Positions 1 to 8,881 of a stretch of DNA of 64,000 nt are shown piece after piece (position 1 is the stretch's first letter; the number at the start of each line of letters is the position of its first letter). The notes beneath the pieces were generated by a model, which was not told the origin of the DNA, ran no database searches, and saw only the letters and a list, made by a program, of their open reading frames with translations. The DNA comes from JARDZU01 sp963730285 (GTDB taxonomy: Bacteria; Actinomycetota; Acidimicrobiia; Spongiisociales; ZC4RG35): the NCBI GenBank assembly GCA_963730285.1, contig CAVSQY010000008.1, forward strand, positions 1 through 64,000. Reading direction: 5' to 3'. The position numbers and the translations under genes were made by a program.

Positions 1-2076
1 GAGGTGGAGACGCTTGGCTTGGGTGTAGTCATGGACTGCCGACTCGATTTCGCCGTGGCGGAGTTGGTCGAGGGCATGACGGTCGACTTCGTGGGTCTGT
101 CGCTGGTTGACCGCGGCTAGGTCGGTGACCACTCCGTGTCCGTCGGCGACGATCCGGTGGAAGAGACCTCCGGAGTCGATGGAGGGGAGCTGTTTCGGAT
201 CTCCCACCAGGACGATCCTTCCGTCACACTGGCCTGATTGATAGACGAGCCAAGCCAGATCCCGGGTGGACACCATCGACGCCTCATCGACGACGATCAC
301 GGTGCCTGCCGCAAGTTGAGTGTGGTAGGTGTCGAGTTGATACCGCATCATGGCGATCGTCCCCGACCACGAACCAGCCAGCTCCTCGCCGAGTCTCCGC
401 GCTGCGGTAGCCGAAGTCGCCACGCCGATGACGTGGTAGCCGGCGATGCGGGCTGCGTCGGCGTAGACGCCGACGGCATGTGTCTTGCCGGAGCCTCCCG
501 GCCCCACCAACGTCACAATCCGGCCATTCAGGTCCGTGAGATGTCTCACCGCGGTGGCTTGCCCGTCGACAAGATCTCGGTCCTCGATAGCTGCCTCGAG
601 AGTGTCCCGGTCGACTCTTACCGGGGATGACGTGTTGACTGCGTCGAGGATCCGCCGCTCCCGCTGCAGTTGGATTCGGGTGGTGTAGCGGGCCTCTCCC
701 GGCAGCATCCTATCCGAGCCACTGCCAATGGGATCGGCGTAGGGGGTGAGGTGATGGAGGATTGCCAGCTCGTCGTCGGAAAGGTCGATCCCCTCGGGAA
801 GACGCTGCTCGGGGCCCCGGTGTGGGAGAACCCGGACCACCTCTCCGGATTCGAGTGCGACCTCGAGTACCCGATGTGCCGAACCGACCAGATCGGCTGG
901 TGTGGCGCCCTCGGGATGAACCGCAGCCACGTCGGGGAGAAGGTCTCTTTCAGTGAACAACGCCTGACGGTCCGCCAGCCGCTCCACGATCCGCCCCGCC
1001 GTCCACGAATCCACCTCAACCATTCCGGGCCGGCCCGGTGTTGCCACTCTCACCGAGTTGCGGACGACAGCCTTGACTTCTTCGGGCGCGGTGCGGGCAA
1101 GCTGGTCCCAATGCTCGACGATGTCGGTGGTGATTCCGTAGTCCTTCATCTCCTGGGTCACCGCCGGTTCGCCTCGCGGATAGGCCTTGGGTTGGCGGGT
1201 CTCCAAGGTGAACTTCTGGTAGACCCGAGGATGCGCCGCCTTCCCGGTCTCTGCCACATATCTGGCTACGGCTTCTTCGATCTCCTCACGCCGGGTCGAG
1301 TAATGCCGTAACAGCTCGGGGGTGAAACCGGTGATGTCGGCCATGCCGTCATGGACCGCCTGCCAGGACACCCCGAGCCGTTGGGTGAGCTCTGCGCGGA
1401 GAGCGGACTGGTAGACGGTTCCGCCCGCTTTGAGATGGGCGTAGGCAAGCTTGGCGTGGACCGCCCGCCAGCCGCCTTCCGCCCACACCCGGTTGATCAC
1501 CACCACATGGGTGTGCACCTGAGGGTCATTGGCCCGTGAAGTGAAATGGTCGAACCCGGCGGCCACATACCCCTCCGATGCCACCTGCCGGGAAGTGGAC
1601 CCGGACTTCCCAGCAGAGTCGGTGTAGTGGTGGCTGATCCGGGAGCGGGCGCAGCGTTCCTCCATGTAGTCGACCGCGTCTGAGACCGCCCGCCGGTGAG
1701 CTGCCACCACCGCAGACCGGATCTCGTTGCTGCCATACGCGTAGAGCAGCGACACCGACTTCGGAGCCGAGAAGGTGTGATCGAACCCAGCCACGTTGCC
1801 GTGACTGCGCGGCACCTTCATCTTCTCCCCATCACGTGTTCGATGGGCCATCAGCCCGGTGAACACCTCCGGGTCCACCGCAGCACCCGCTTCGAGGTCG
1901 AGCCGGTTGAGACCCGAACCCATCCACCGCGACGGCGACTCATGACCTGCGTAGTAATCCCCCCGTCCCCCATTCGCCCTCCGCCGGAGGACCGGAACAT
2001 CCTCACCGACCGAATGACGAAGCTGCTCGGTGTAATACGAAGCCTGCGACGCCACGAGCTTCCCCAACGATTGCAT
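1..2076 (-). CDS. MobF conjugative relaxase/helicase (TrwC/TraA-like), partial
   Basis: The open frame runs off the left edge of the window, so 692 codons are visible and the C-terminus is missing. It should nick the element's origin of transfer and unwind the strand for conjugation. The N-terminal relaxase domain has a tyrosine pair at residues 14-15, the family motif SAPKSVSLLYA, and the metal-binding histidines in FDHFTSRANDPQVHTH (H177, H188, H190). The helicase part has Walker A GPGGSGKT near residues 525-532 and Walker B VIVVDEAS near 593-600. The ATG at 2076 is chosen because GGAGG lies nine bases upstream; an in-frame ATG at 2094 is the alternative. It diverges from the excisionase and integrase genes, so it is part of the same integrated element. 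Confidence 0.9.
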   Translation of the reverse strand, partial: MQSLGKLVASQASYYTEQLRHSVGEDVPVLRRRANGGRGDYYAGHESPSRWMGSGLNRLDLEAGAAVDPEVFTGLMAHRTRDGEKMKVPRSHGNVAGFDHTFSAPKSVSLLYAYGSNEIRSAVVAAHRRAVSDAVDYMEERCARSRISHHYTDSAGKSGSTSRQVASEGYVAAGFDHFTSRANDPQVHTHVVVINRVWAEGGWRAVHAKLAYAHLKAGGTVYQSALRAELTQRLGVSWQAVHDGMADITGFTPELLRHYSTRREEIEEAVARYVAETGKAAHPRVYQKFTLETRQPKAYPRGEPAVTQEMKDYGITTDIVEHWDQLARTAPEEVKAVVRNSVRVATPGRPGMVEVDSWTAGRIVERLADRQALFTERDLLPDVAAVHPEGATPADLVGSAHRVLEVALESGEVVRVLPHRGPEQRLPEGIDLSDDELAILHHLTPYADPIGSGSDRMLPGEARYTTRIQLQRERRILDAVNTSSPVRVDRDTLEAAIEDRDLVDGQATAVRHLTDLNGRIVTLVGPGGSGKTHAVGVYADAARIAGYHVIGVATSATAARRLGEELAGSWSGTIAMMRYQLDTYHTQLAAGTVIVVDEASMVSTRDLAWLVYQSGQCDGRIVLVGDPKQLPSIDSGGLFHRIVADGHGVVTDLAAVNQRQTHEVDRHALDQLRHGEIESAVHDYTQAKRLHL

Positions 2077-2226
2077 GGCCTCAACCCTCCGCATCCAGAA
2101 GATGCATATGTGTGCGGAAGGATCGACCTGGCAACGAGAAGCGGGTGACTGACGTGGAAGACATCGTGATCAGTGGGCCAAAGGAGGGACCGGACGACGG
2201 TGAAGCGGAGACATCCCTTCTCAGAC

Positions 2227-2270
2227 TAGTTGGTTAGTGTTAGTATAGCTAGGATTAGCTAGAGATATCT
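2227..2270 (+). promoter_or_regulatory. AT-rich repeat tract before the excisionase gene
   Basis: Within GC-rich DNA this stretch is AT-rich and carries repeated TTAGT and TAGCTAG words just upstream of the ATG at 2271. It probably contains the xis promoter and binding sites for a regulator or the excisionase itself. The role is inferred from position and composition only. Confidence 0.35.
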
Positions 2271-2483
2271 ATGAATCCAATGGACCACTCAGAGATCAGA
2301 CCACTCGATCGGCTGCTCAGCGCACAAGAGCTCGCCGACTATCTCAGCGTTCCCCTCGCCACCATCTACACCTGGCGGCATCGCAGTCAGGGACCACCGG
2401 GACTCAGAGTGGGCCGGCATCTCCGCTACCGCCGTCGGGACGTCGAAGCATGGATCGAGCTACAACTCGGAGGGGAACGATGA
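2271..2483 (+). CDS. Small helix-turn-helix excisionase-like protein
   Basis: A 70-residue protein whose body (about residues 13-66) is a MerR/excisionase-type winged helix: LLSAQELADYLSVPLATIYT is the helix-turn-helix and RVGRHLRYRRRDVEAWI the wing and final helix. Such proteins next to a tyrosine integrase act as recombination directionality factors, bending att-site DNA to favour excision, and may repress their own promoter. It sits between the divergent relaxase gene and the integrase gene on the same strand as the integrase. Excisionase is preferred to plain repressor because of this context. Confidence 0.75.
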   Translation: MNPMDHSEIRPLDRLLSAQELADYLSVPLATIYTWRHRSQGPPGLRVGRHLRYRRRDVEAWIELQLGGER

Positions 2484-2561
2484 GGACGACACCGGACGAA
2501 CGTGCTTTCTCGGCTTGCCGGTAGTGTCGCGGTGGAGAGCTCGGCTGGGGATGACACGCCG

Positions 2562-3944
2562 ATGAGAGGATGGATCCAACACCGACCCGACCGCTCCACA
2601 CCGTGGCGGGCCCGCTACTACGGCCTCGACGGTCGGGAACGATCGAAGAGCTTCGACCGGAAGATCGACGCCGAACGCTGGCTGAGTGCCCAACTGGTAA
2701 AACTCGACCGCGGCGAATGGGTCGACCCCGCCCTAGGAAGAGTTCCTTGGGCCGAATACTCCGAACACCTCCAAGCCAGCCGGGTCCACGTCGCCGTCCG
2801 AACCGCCGAAACCTATCGGGCATGTCATGTCCGAGCCGTCAAGCTCATCGGTGACGTTCCTCTCAGCCGACTCAGCACCGAACTTCTTCGCGGAGTCATC
2901 GCCGACCTCACCGCAGCCGGATACGCCCCCGAAACTGTTGCCAAGACCATGCGTTGGGTCAGACTCACCCTCAACCAAGCGGTCAAAGACCGTCGCATCC
3001 TCACCTCACCAGCCAACGGCATCCAACTGCCCACCCCGCGCCGGTCCGACATGCGTCTCCTCGACCCACACCAAGTCGAACAACTCGCCGAAGCGATGCC
3101 CACCCGATACCGGTCGTTGCCCATCGTCGCCGCCTATACCGGACTCCGCTGGGGAGAGCTCGCCGGACTCCTCGTCGCCAACATCGACATGCTCCGACGC
3201 CGGCTCACCGTCCGCACGGCTCTCATCGAAGCAGCCCGAGAACCACCACGGTTAGGTGTGCCCAAGACCGCAGCATCGGAGCGGACCATCACCCTCCCCA
3301 AGATCGTCACCGAGGCTCTCGGCATCCACTTCCACTCCCATCCACCGGTCGATGGTCTGGTGTGGACCACCGATCAAGGCGGGTTCCTCCGTCGCGGGTC
3401 GTTCAGTCGGATCTGGCGTAAAGCCATCGCCGAATCCGTGGGCCAGCCCTGCGTGCCACATGACCTCCGTCACACCCAAGCCTCATGGCTGATCGCCGCC
3501 GGCGAGCATCCCAAAACCATTCAGACCCGCCTCGGACACTCCTCGATCCAGGTCACTATGGACAGATACGGCCATCTCATGGAAGGTCTCGACAGTCGAA
3601 CCGCCGACCGTCTCGACGAGCTGGCCGAGGGCTGGAGCGGCCCAGGAGCGGCCCAAACCGACGAGGAAGACACCGACACATCCCCCGAAAACCCCCTGAC
3701 CAGGGGGAAGAGTCAGCAGTCCCGACCGGATTCGAACCGGCGTTTCCGGCTTGAAAGGCCGGCGTCCTGGGCCTCTGGACGACGGGACCTGGACCAAGGC
3801 AGGTTAATGGCGCAGCACCCAGTATCGAGTGTTGCGGAAGTTGAGTCACATGGCGTCGAGCCGGGCGAGAGCCCGACCCAGGCGCTCGATAGTCTTCTCT
3901 TTGCCCAGGGCGGCCATCGACTCGAACAACGGTGGGCTGACTGA
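2562..3944 (+). CDS. int: Tyrosine site-specific integrase of the integrated element
   Basis: Catalyses recombination between the element's attP and the chromosomal tRNA-Glu. The N-terminal part (residues 1-60) has the Arm-binding pattern WRARYYGLDGRERSKSF; a core-binding SAM-like domain follows; the catalytic domain shows R196 in TGLRWGEL, H300-x-x-R303 in HDLRHTQ and Y336 in MDRYGH. An in-frame GTG at 2502 would add 20 residues, but the family N-terminus fits the ATG at 2562. From about residue 386 the frame reads antisense through tRNA-Glu and stops only inside the gltX 3' end, so the last 75 residues are encoded by the attachment site and the chromosome and will differ in the excised circle. 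The natural C-terminus is therefore uncertain. Confidence 0.9.
   Translation: MRGWIQHRPDRSTPWRARYYGLDGRERSKSFDRKIDAERWLSAQLVKLDRGEWVDPALGRVPWAEYSEHLQASRVHVAVRTAETYRACHVRAVKLIGDVPLSRLSTELLRGVIADLTAAGYAPETVAKTMRWVRLTLNQAVKDRRILTSPANGIQLPTPRRSDMRLLDPHQVEQLAEAMPTRYRSLPIVAAYTGLRWGELAGLLVANIDMLRRRLTVRTALIEAAREPPRLGVPKTAASERTITLPKIVTEALGIHFHSHPPVDGLVWTTDQGGFLRRGSFSRIWRKAIAESVGQPCVPHDLRHTQASWLIAAGEHPKTIQTRLGHSSIQVTMDRYGHLMEGLDSRTADRLDELAEGWSGPGAAQTDEEDTDTSPENPLTRGKSQQSRPDSNRRFRLERPASWASGRRDLDQGRLMAQHPVSSVAEVESHGVEPGESPTQALDSLLFAQGGHRLEQRWAD
3717..3745. other. Putative attachment site (att) at the tRNA-Glu 3' end
   Basis: The integrase reading frame runs directly into the 3' half of tRNA-Glu, the standard target of actinobacterial integrative elements. 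The core should lie in the T-arm and acceptor end given here. The matching direct repeat would be at the other end of the element, left of the window, so the exact core cannot be defined. Confidence 0.5.
3717..3789 (-). tRNA. tRNA-Glu(UUC)
   Basis: Read on the minus strand it folds into a full cloverleaf: acceptor GGTCCCG with CGGGACT, D stem GTCC/GGAC, anticodon stem CCGGC/GCCGG around loop CTTTCAA (anticodon TTC), and T stem GCCGG/CCGGT around TTCGAAT. CCA is not encoded. The 3' end faces the integrase gene, the usual orientation for a tRNA used as an integration site. Confidence 0.93.
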
Positions 3945-5273
3945 CGAGCCCGTCACCGCCACCCGCAGTGGTTGAAGGCCCTTTCCCAAGCCGATCCCCA
4001 TCTCCTCGATCAGGTCTCTCAACACGGCTTCGATCGCCTCACCCGACCAGTCGTCGATAGCGGAGAGACGTTCGGTCGCGGCCCGTACGGTGTCTGACAC
4101 CCCCTCCTTGCCCATCACCTTGTCCCAGGACCTCTGGTCGTAGTCATCGAAGTCCTCGAATAGGAACACGACTTGTTGCCCGGCATCCGGGAGCAATTTG
4201 GTCCGTTCCTGGACCAGGCGCGCCACTGAGCGAAACCGCTCCCACTCGACAGGCTCCAATTTGCGGCCGACGACAGCCTCGACGTGAGGGCCGACCGCAT
4301 CCACGAAGTCCTCGACGGGCATCGAGCGGATGTACTCGCCGTTCATCCATGCCAGCTTGTCGAGGTCGAAAGTCGCCGGATTTCTCGAGACATCGGTCAG
4401 GTCGAACGCAGCAACAGCCTCCTCTCGGCTGAACACCGTGGTCTCCCCATCGATCGACCAGCCGAGCAGGGCCAGGTAGTTGAAGACCGCATCGGCCAGA
4501 TAGCCCTCGTCACGGTAGACCGAGAGCGAGATGGCCCCATGCCGTTTGGAGAGCTTCTTACCGTCGGTGCCGAAGAGGAGTGGAAGATGGGCATACGCCG
4601 GCTCGGCACCACCCAAGGCCCGAGTCAAGAGGATGTGCTTCGGCGTGGAAGGAAGCAGGTCCTCCCCACGTGCCACATGGGTGATGTCATAGTCGACGTC
4701 GTCGACGGTGGATGCGAGGTGATAAGTGGGAGTCCCATCACTGCGCAGGATGATGAAATCGTCGATGTCCCTGGCCTCGAAGCTGACCTCGCCCCTGACC
4801 AGGTCGTCGAAGCGCACCGGATCACCCTGGGCAACTGCCATCCTGATCACACCGCTCTCGAAGCGCGACTCGGGACGTCTTATGTAATGGCCCGGGTGAA
4901 GCCGATCGGCCTTTGCCTTCTCCCGGAGACGCTCCAACTCCTCCGGCGCCCTGTCATCGAAGTAGGCGTCTCCCGAATCGACCAGCGCCAATGCGACCTT
5001 TCGATACCGGTCGAATCGGTCGGATTGACGGTAGGAGCCGTGAGGGCCGCCGACTCCCACGCCTTCGTCCCACTCGAGCCCGATCCAGTGCAACGAGTCG
5101 AGGATGTCTTGCTCGAATTCGGCCGTCGACCTCTCACGATCGGTGTCGTCTATGCGGACGATGAAGACGCCACCCTCGTGGCGGGCATAGAGCCAATTGA
5201 ACAATGCGGCGCGAGCGGTCCCCACATGAAGTGTCCCGGTCGGTGATGGTGCGATCCGGAGGCGGACCGTCAT
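3846..5273 (-). CDS. gltX: Glutamyl-tRNA synthetase
   Basis: Charges tRNA-Glu with glutamate in the cytoplasm. The 475-residue length is normal for the discriminating class Ic enzyme. The HIGH-type motif APSPTGTLHVGTARAALFNW is at residues 8-27 and the KMSKS-type loop is GTDGKKLSKRHGA near residue 240; an anticodon-binding C-terminal half follows. It is the last gene of a minus-strand operon and its ATG overlaps the stop of the FAH-family gene as ATGA. It lies next to the tRNA-Glu it should charge, although a mobile element occupies the far side of that tRNA. Confidence 0.97.
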   Translation of the reverse strand: MTVRLRIAPSPTGTLHVGTARAALFNWLYARHEGGVFIVRIDDTDRERSTAEFEQDILDSLHWIGLEWDEGVGVGGPHGSYRQSDRFDRYRKVALALVDSGDAYFDDRAPEELERLREKAKADRLHPGHYIRRPESRFESGVIRMAVAQGDPVRFDDLVRGEVSFEARDIDDFIILRSDGTPTYHLASTVDDVDYDITHVARGEDLLPSTPKHILLTRALGGAEPAYAHLPLLFGTDGKKLSKRHGAISLSVYRDEGYLADAVFNYLALLGWSIDGETTVFSREEAVAAFDLTDVSRNPATFDLDKLAWMNGEYIRSMPVEDFVDAVGPHVEAVVGRKLEPVEWERFRSVARLVQERTKLLPDAGQQVVFLFEDFDDYDQRSWDKVMGKEGVSDTVRAATERLSAIDDWSGEAIEAVLRDLIEEMGIGLGKGLQPLRVAVTGSSVSPPLFESMAALGKEKTIERLGRALARLDAM

Positions 5274-6031
5274 CTCTTGACCACGGGATTGCGCAGTGTG
5301 CCGATCCCGTCGACCTCGACCTCCATCACGTCTCCGGGAACGACCTTGCTCACCCCGGACGGTGTTCCGGTCAGCACCACGTCGCCCGGCAGGAGGGTCA
5401 TCACCTTGGTGACGAACTCAATGATCTCGGCGACGCCAAAGACCATGTCGGATGTGAACCCGGCTTGACGCACCTCTCCGTTGACCCGACAGATGACCGC
5501 CAGCCGCTCGAGTGGGTCGAGCTCGGTCTCGATGGCGGGGCCGAGCGGGCAAAACGTATCGAAGCCCTTGGCCCGGGTCCACTGCCCGTCTTTTCGCTGC
5601 AGGTCGCGGGCCGTCACGTCATTGGCGGCGGTATAGCCGAAAATGAACTGGGAGGCATCCTCGGCCCTGACATGCCGCGCTACCCGGCTGACAACCACGG
5701 CGAGCTCGGCCTCATGATGCACTTCCTCGGATATCTCCGGGTGTACCACCGCAGCATCGGGGCCCACGACCGACGTGGCCGGCTTCAGGAAAATGAGCGG
5801 CTCGTCAGGCACCTGACCGCCCAACTCGTCGGCGTGCTCCTCATAGTTCTTGCCAACACAGACCACCTTCGACGGCAGAACCGGTGCGAGCAGCTGGACA
5901 TTCTCCCAGGGGACTTCCGTCTCGGTCGGCTCCCAGGCGACGAATGGTGTGCCTCGGTAGACGAGGACGCCGTCGGTGTCGGCCACGCCGTAGGCGATGT
6001 CATCGCCGGCCTTGATTCGGACGATCTTCAT
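5270..6031 (-). CDS. Fumarylacetoacetate hydrolase family protein
   Basis: A 253-residue single-domain FAH-fold enzyme: KVVCVGKNYEEHADE near residue 56 starts the fold, and the metal-binding acidic residues lie in HHEAELAVVV and YTAANDVTARD. Members act as acylpyruvases, oxaloacetate decarboxylases/tautomerases or 2-hydroxyhepta-2,4-dienedioate isomerases; the sequence alone does not choose. The gene is translationally coupled to gltX downstream (ATGA) and follows a hypothetical gene by 28 bases. Oxaloacetate tautomerase/decarboxylase would be the modest guess because no aromatic-degradation genes are nearby. Confidence 0.88.
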   Translation of the reverse strand: MKIVRIKAGDDIAYGVADTDGVLVYRGTPFVAWEPTETEVPWENVQLLAPVLPSKVVCVGKNYEEHADELGGQVPDEPLIFLKPATSVVGPDAAVVHPEISEEVHHEAELAVVVSRVARHVRAEDASQFIFGYTAANDVTARDLQRKDGQWTRAKGFDTFCPLGPAIETELDPLERLAVICRVNGEVRQAGFTSDMVFGVAEIIEFVTKVMTLLPGDVVLTGTPSGVSKVVPGDVMEVEVDGIGTLRNPVVKR

Positions 6032-6059
6032 TCAGCGTCGGGCCCGAGAGAGGTGGGGC

Positions 6060-6542
6060 TCACTGCGCAGGATGAGATTGAGCTCGCCGGACCTGGTCCA
6101 CCGACATCGAGAACAAGGCGGGATCGACCTCGGCCACCGCGGTCTCACCGGGACGCACGTCGTGACTGACCGCCCGAATCCAGTGCACCCTTCGGTCCAC
6201 GATCTCCGGGATTGCCTCGTACCCGAAACCACACATAGTCAGAGCTACCTCGAAATCCTCCCTCGTCGGCCCTCGGCCCCAGATCGCCGCCCGAGCCCCC
6301 ATCAGGGCCGCGACCACTTCACGGAGCGAAGGGTCGGCATCGGGGAGGCCGTTGGCGTCGATGATGCGAAACGCCCAGCCCGTGTCCGGTCCGATGAGAC
6401 CGAAGTGACCGCCGGTCGGGACCTGCTCGGGTGCTGTGATGACACCGGGCCTGACCGGTCTCCAACGCTGGGAAGGAGGCGTTAGCAGGACCTTTCGCGG
6501 CTGGTCGGACTCCGTTATCTCGATACTCGGCTGCTGACCCAT
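6060..6542 (-). CDS. Conserved-looking hypothetical protein between ilvE and FAH genes
   Basis: I do not recognise this 160-residue protein. It has no signal peptide or membrane segment. Its start is coupled to ilvE by a one-base TGATG overlap, and it is co-directional with ilvE, the FAH gene and gltX, so it is very probably expressed. The central region (GPTREDFEVALTMCGFGYEA) looks like a folded alpha/beta domain; the start and the last residues look unstructured. Its frame avoids stops over the full interval and the alternative frames are clearly antisense shadows. Confidence 0.7.
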   Translation of the reverse strand: MGQQPSIEITESDQPRKVLLTPPSQRWRPVRPGVITAPEQVPTGGHFGLIGPDTGWAFRIIDANGLPDADPSLREVVAALMGARAAIWGRGPTREDFEVALTMCGFGYEAIPEIVDRRVHWIRAVSHDVRPGETAVAEVDPALFSMSVDQVRRAQSHPAQ

Positions 6543-7456
6543 CAGACGAAGCTGAGCCAGTCCCGATAGTCGGGCAACTTGGCCGCGACCAGGTCCGAGA
6601 ACATCTCCTGCGCCTTCCTCGTCACAGGCCCGGGCTCCCCGATGCCTATGTCACGCCTGTCCACCGATCTCACCGGGGTCACCTCGGCGGCGGTCCCAGT
6701 CAGGAAAACCTCGTCTGCGGTGTACAGACTCCCACGGGCGAGCTCGCACTCTTCCACTTCGATTCCCTCGTCGCGCAGTAGTTGAATGACCGTGTCACGG
6801 GTGATCCCCTGGAGAATCCCCGCCGAAACGGGCGGAGTCGACACCTTGCCCCTGCTGACAATGAACAGGTTCATGCCGCTGCCCTCAGAGATCGAGCCCG
6901 CGTCGTTGAGCATGATCGCCTCGTCATAGCCGGAGTTGACCGCTTCCTGCTTGGCCAGCACGGAGTTGAGGTACTGACCGGAGCCCTTGGCTGTGGGGAT
7001 GAAGCTGGAGTGAGAGATCCTCCGCCAACTGGAGATCATGGCATCGATGCCGTTGGCGACGCCGTCCTCCCCCAGGTAGCTGCCCAGGTAGAAGGCACCC
7101 ATGAAGTTGCGCACCGGGCTGTGCGCCGGGTTGAGCCCAAAACCACCCACTCCATGAAACACCAAAGGGCGGATGTAGGCCGACTCCAGCTCCGTCACCC
7201 TCAGCAACTCGAGACAAGCCTCGTCCATCTCCTCGGCCGTCTCCTTCATCGGTATCGCATACGCATGCGCTGAGGCGACGAGCCTCTCCATGTGCTCATG
7301 GAGCCGAAATACCGCGGTTCCCTCCGGTGTCTTATAGGCACGTATGCCCTCGAAGACCCCAGTTCCATAGTGAAGAGCGTGCGAGAGAAAATGGACGGTT
7401 GCGTTGTCCCAATCGACGAACTCACCGTCAACCCATATCTTGGATGCCGGTTCCAT
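6542..7456 (-). CDS. ilvE: Branched-chain amino acid aminotransferase
   Basis: PLP fold-type IV transaminase that performs the last step of valine, leucine and isoleucine synthesis and the first step of their breakdown. The 304-residue chain shows HALHYGTGVFEGIRAY near residue 27, the Schiff-base lysine in FIPTAKGSGQYLNS near residue 157, the PLP-phosphate loop ISEGSGMNLF near 190 and the substrate motif GTAAEVTPV near 255. It is the first gene of the minus-strand operon ending with gltX and is divergent from pgpA. A D-amino-acid transaminase is less likely because the branched-chain family motifs are intact. Confidence 0.95.
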   Translation of the reverse strand: MEPASKIWVDGEFVDWDNATVHFLSHALHYGTGVFEGIRAYKTPEGTAVFRLHEHMERLVASAHAYAIPMKETAEEMDEACLELLRVTELESAYIRPLVFHGVGGFGLNPAHSPVRNFMGAFYLGSYLGEDGVANGIDAMISSWRRISHSSFIPTAKGSGQYLNSVLAKQEAVNSGYDEAIMLNDAGSISEGSGMNLFIVSRGKVSTPPVSAGILQGITRDTVIQLLRDEGIEVEECELARGSLYTADEVFLTGTAAEVTPVRSVDRRDIGIGEPGPVTRKAQEMFSDLVAAKLPDYRDWLSFV

Positions 7457-7553
7457 CCGTCAGAGCGTAATGGCTGCTGTCCCGAGTCGGAACTGGCGAT
7501 CCAGGAAGGAGTTGGCCCGGAGAGAGGATCGTGGCGGTTTAACCTCGCCGCCA

Positions 7554-8012
7554 ATGCATTGCCTGATCGCCTCACTTTTCGGATCGGGCCTCTTGCTCGG
7601 TCGAATCAGAGGATCCGACTCGGGCTCCGGGACCGTCGGAGCGCTCCTCGCCATGGCCCTCTCACTCTGGTTGGGCGCCATGTGGGGTTGGGGAATCCAG
7701 CTGGCAGCGGCCGCGCTGTTGACGGGGATCAGCCTGTGGGTCACGTCGGCGCTCGCCCCAGAGACCGGCGACGCCGGGTGGATCGTGATCGACGAGGCCG
7801 CAGGCACGATGGTCGCCACCGTCGGGTTGGCCGGGTGGCCGGCGCTGATCGGCTTCGTCGTGTTCCGGGTGGCGGACATCGCCAAGAGGCCTTTCCCCGG
7901 TGTGTCCCAGGCCGAGAACCTACCCGGCGGGATCGGGATCACCACCGACGACCTGGTCGCCGGCCTGTACGGGCTGATCGTCGGATATGCCGTCAAGGCC
8001 CTATTCTTTTAG
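7554..8012 (+). CDS. pgpA: Phosphatidylglycerophosphatase A
   Basis: Integral membrane phosphatase that converts phosphatidylglycerophosphate to phosphatidylglycerol. The PgpA signature is present in order: SGTVGALLAMALSL near the start, WIVIDEAAGTMVA in the middle, FRVADIAKRPFPG, and GGIGITTDDLVAGLYG at the end. These carry the acidic residues of the metal site. I chose the ATG at 7554 (152 residues) because family members begin shortly before the first GTxG segment; an in-frame ATG at 7470 would leave only 13 bases to the divergent ilvE start. Three to four hydrophobic segments are visible. Confidence 0.85.
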   Translation: MHCLIASLFGSGLLLGRIRGSDSGSGTVGALLAMALSLWLGAMWGWGIQLAAAALLTGISLWVTSALAPETGDAGWIVIDEAAGTMVATVGLAGWPALIGFVVFRVADIAKRPFPGVSQAENLPGGIGITTDDLVAGLYGLIVGYAVKALFF

Positions 8013-8078
8013 GGGATTCTTGCCCTTCCCAACACGGTGGAAACTCCTATGGTTCGGAACAGGAGGTAACTGATCAAC

Positions 8079-8519
8079 ATGGAATGGCAGCCCAGGACTA
8101 TTGAAGTCGGTGTCGATGGGTCTGAAGGCAGCACGAGGGCCGCGGAGATCGCGACTGCAGTCGCGCGGGCCCGCGGCGCCAAATTGCTCCTTGTGACCGT
8201 GGTGCGACCACCGGAGGGGTGGTGGGGAATCGGCGGGGCGCCGCCGTCGCCGGAGGCCCTTTCCGCCGCCCTCATCGAGGGACAGCAGCAGGTCCTCAAT
8301 GAGATCGTCGAGCACCTCGATCTGGCCACGATCGACTATGAGACGGTCCAGGAGTTGGGCGACCCAGTCTCACAGTTGATCAGCGTGGCCGAGACGAGGG
8401 ACGTGGATTTGGTGGTGATAGGCAAGCGCGGTGCGGGTCTCGCCGAACGGGTGATGTTGGGCTCAGTGGCAGATCGACTCTGTCATCACTGCCCGGTTCC
8501 TGTGCTGGTGGTGCCCTGA
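8079..8519 (+). CDS. Universal stress protein (UspA family)
   Basis: A single-domain Usp of 146 residues. The first strand reads TIEVGVDGSEGSTRAAE and the ATP-binding loop VIGKRGAGLAERVMLGSVAD matches G-x2-G-x9-G-[S/T], so it is likely an ATP-binding member. AGGAGG lies about ten bases before the ATG. The stop is three bases from the stop of the convergent DUF427 gene. Function is limited to stress-linked nucleotide binding; no partner is apparent nearby. Confidence 0.92.
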   Translation: MEWQPRTIEVGVDGSEGSTRAAEIATAVARARGAKLLLVTVVRPPEGWWGIGGAPPSPEALSAALIEGQQQVLNEIVEHLDLATIDYETVQELGDPVSQLISVAETRDVDLVVIGKRGAGLAERVMLGSVADRLCHHCPVPVLVVP

Positions 8520-8522
8520 GTT

Positions 8523-8846
8523 TCAGGCCTCCACGCGCACTCCCCGCCAAAAGGCCACCCTGCCCTTGATGTTTGACGCCGCTTCCGAGGGCCGGGGATA
8601 GAACCAGGCCGCGTCGGAGTTGCGCTGATCGTCGACAACGACGTCGTAGTAGCTCGCCTCGCCCTTCCAATGGCAAACCGTGTGTGAGCTCGACTCGCGA
8701 AAGAACTCTTGGTTGATGGCATCTACCGGGAAGTAGTGATTGCCTTCGACCACGACCGTGTCGTCGCTCTCCGCCAGGACCGCGCCATTCCAGATCGCTC
8801 GCACTATCGAAGCTCCATTCCGTCCGCTCTTTGCCTCCAACCACAT
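8523..8846 (-). CDS. DUF427 family protein
   Basis: A 107-residue beta-rich protein of the DUF427 family. The recognisable core is VVVEGNHYFPVDAI followed by CHWKGEASYYDVVV and AWFYPRP, the conserved tryptophan/tyrosine-rich motifs of that family. No membrane segment or signal peptide. The molecular function of DUF427 is not established. It converges with the usp gene and diverges from fbiD with only 35 bases between starts. Confidence 0.88.
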   Translation of the reverse strand: MWLEAKSGRNGASIVRAIWNGAVLAESDDTVVVEGNHYFPVDAINQEFFRESSSHTVCHWKGEASYYDVVVDDQRNSDAAWFYPRPSEAASNIKGRVAFWRGVRVEA

Positions 8847-8881
8847 GGTGGCTCCGTCCTATTCCTCCCTACCATCGCACG

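Noticed and set aside
238..2148. Plus-strand open frames over the relaxase region
   Set aside because: The minus-strand frame is continuous and carries the HUH and Walker motifs; the plus frames are antisense shadows without family features.
4284..5246. A 320-codon plus-strand frame opposite gltX
   Set aside because: Fully antisense to a complete glutamyl-tRNA synthetase; composition is a mirror of its codon use.
5204..6169. A 321-codon plus-strand frame opposite the FAH-family gene
   Set aside because: Antisense to a complete enzyme with its metal motifs and coupled start.
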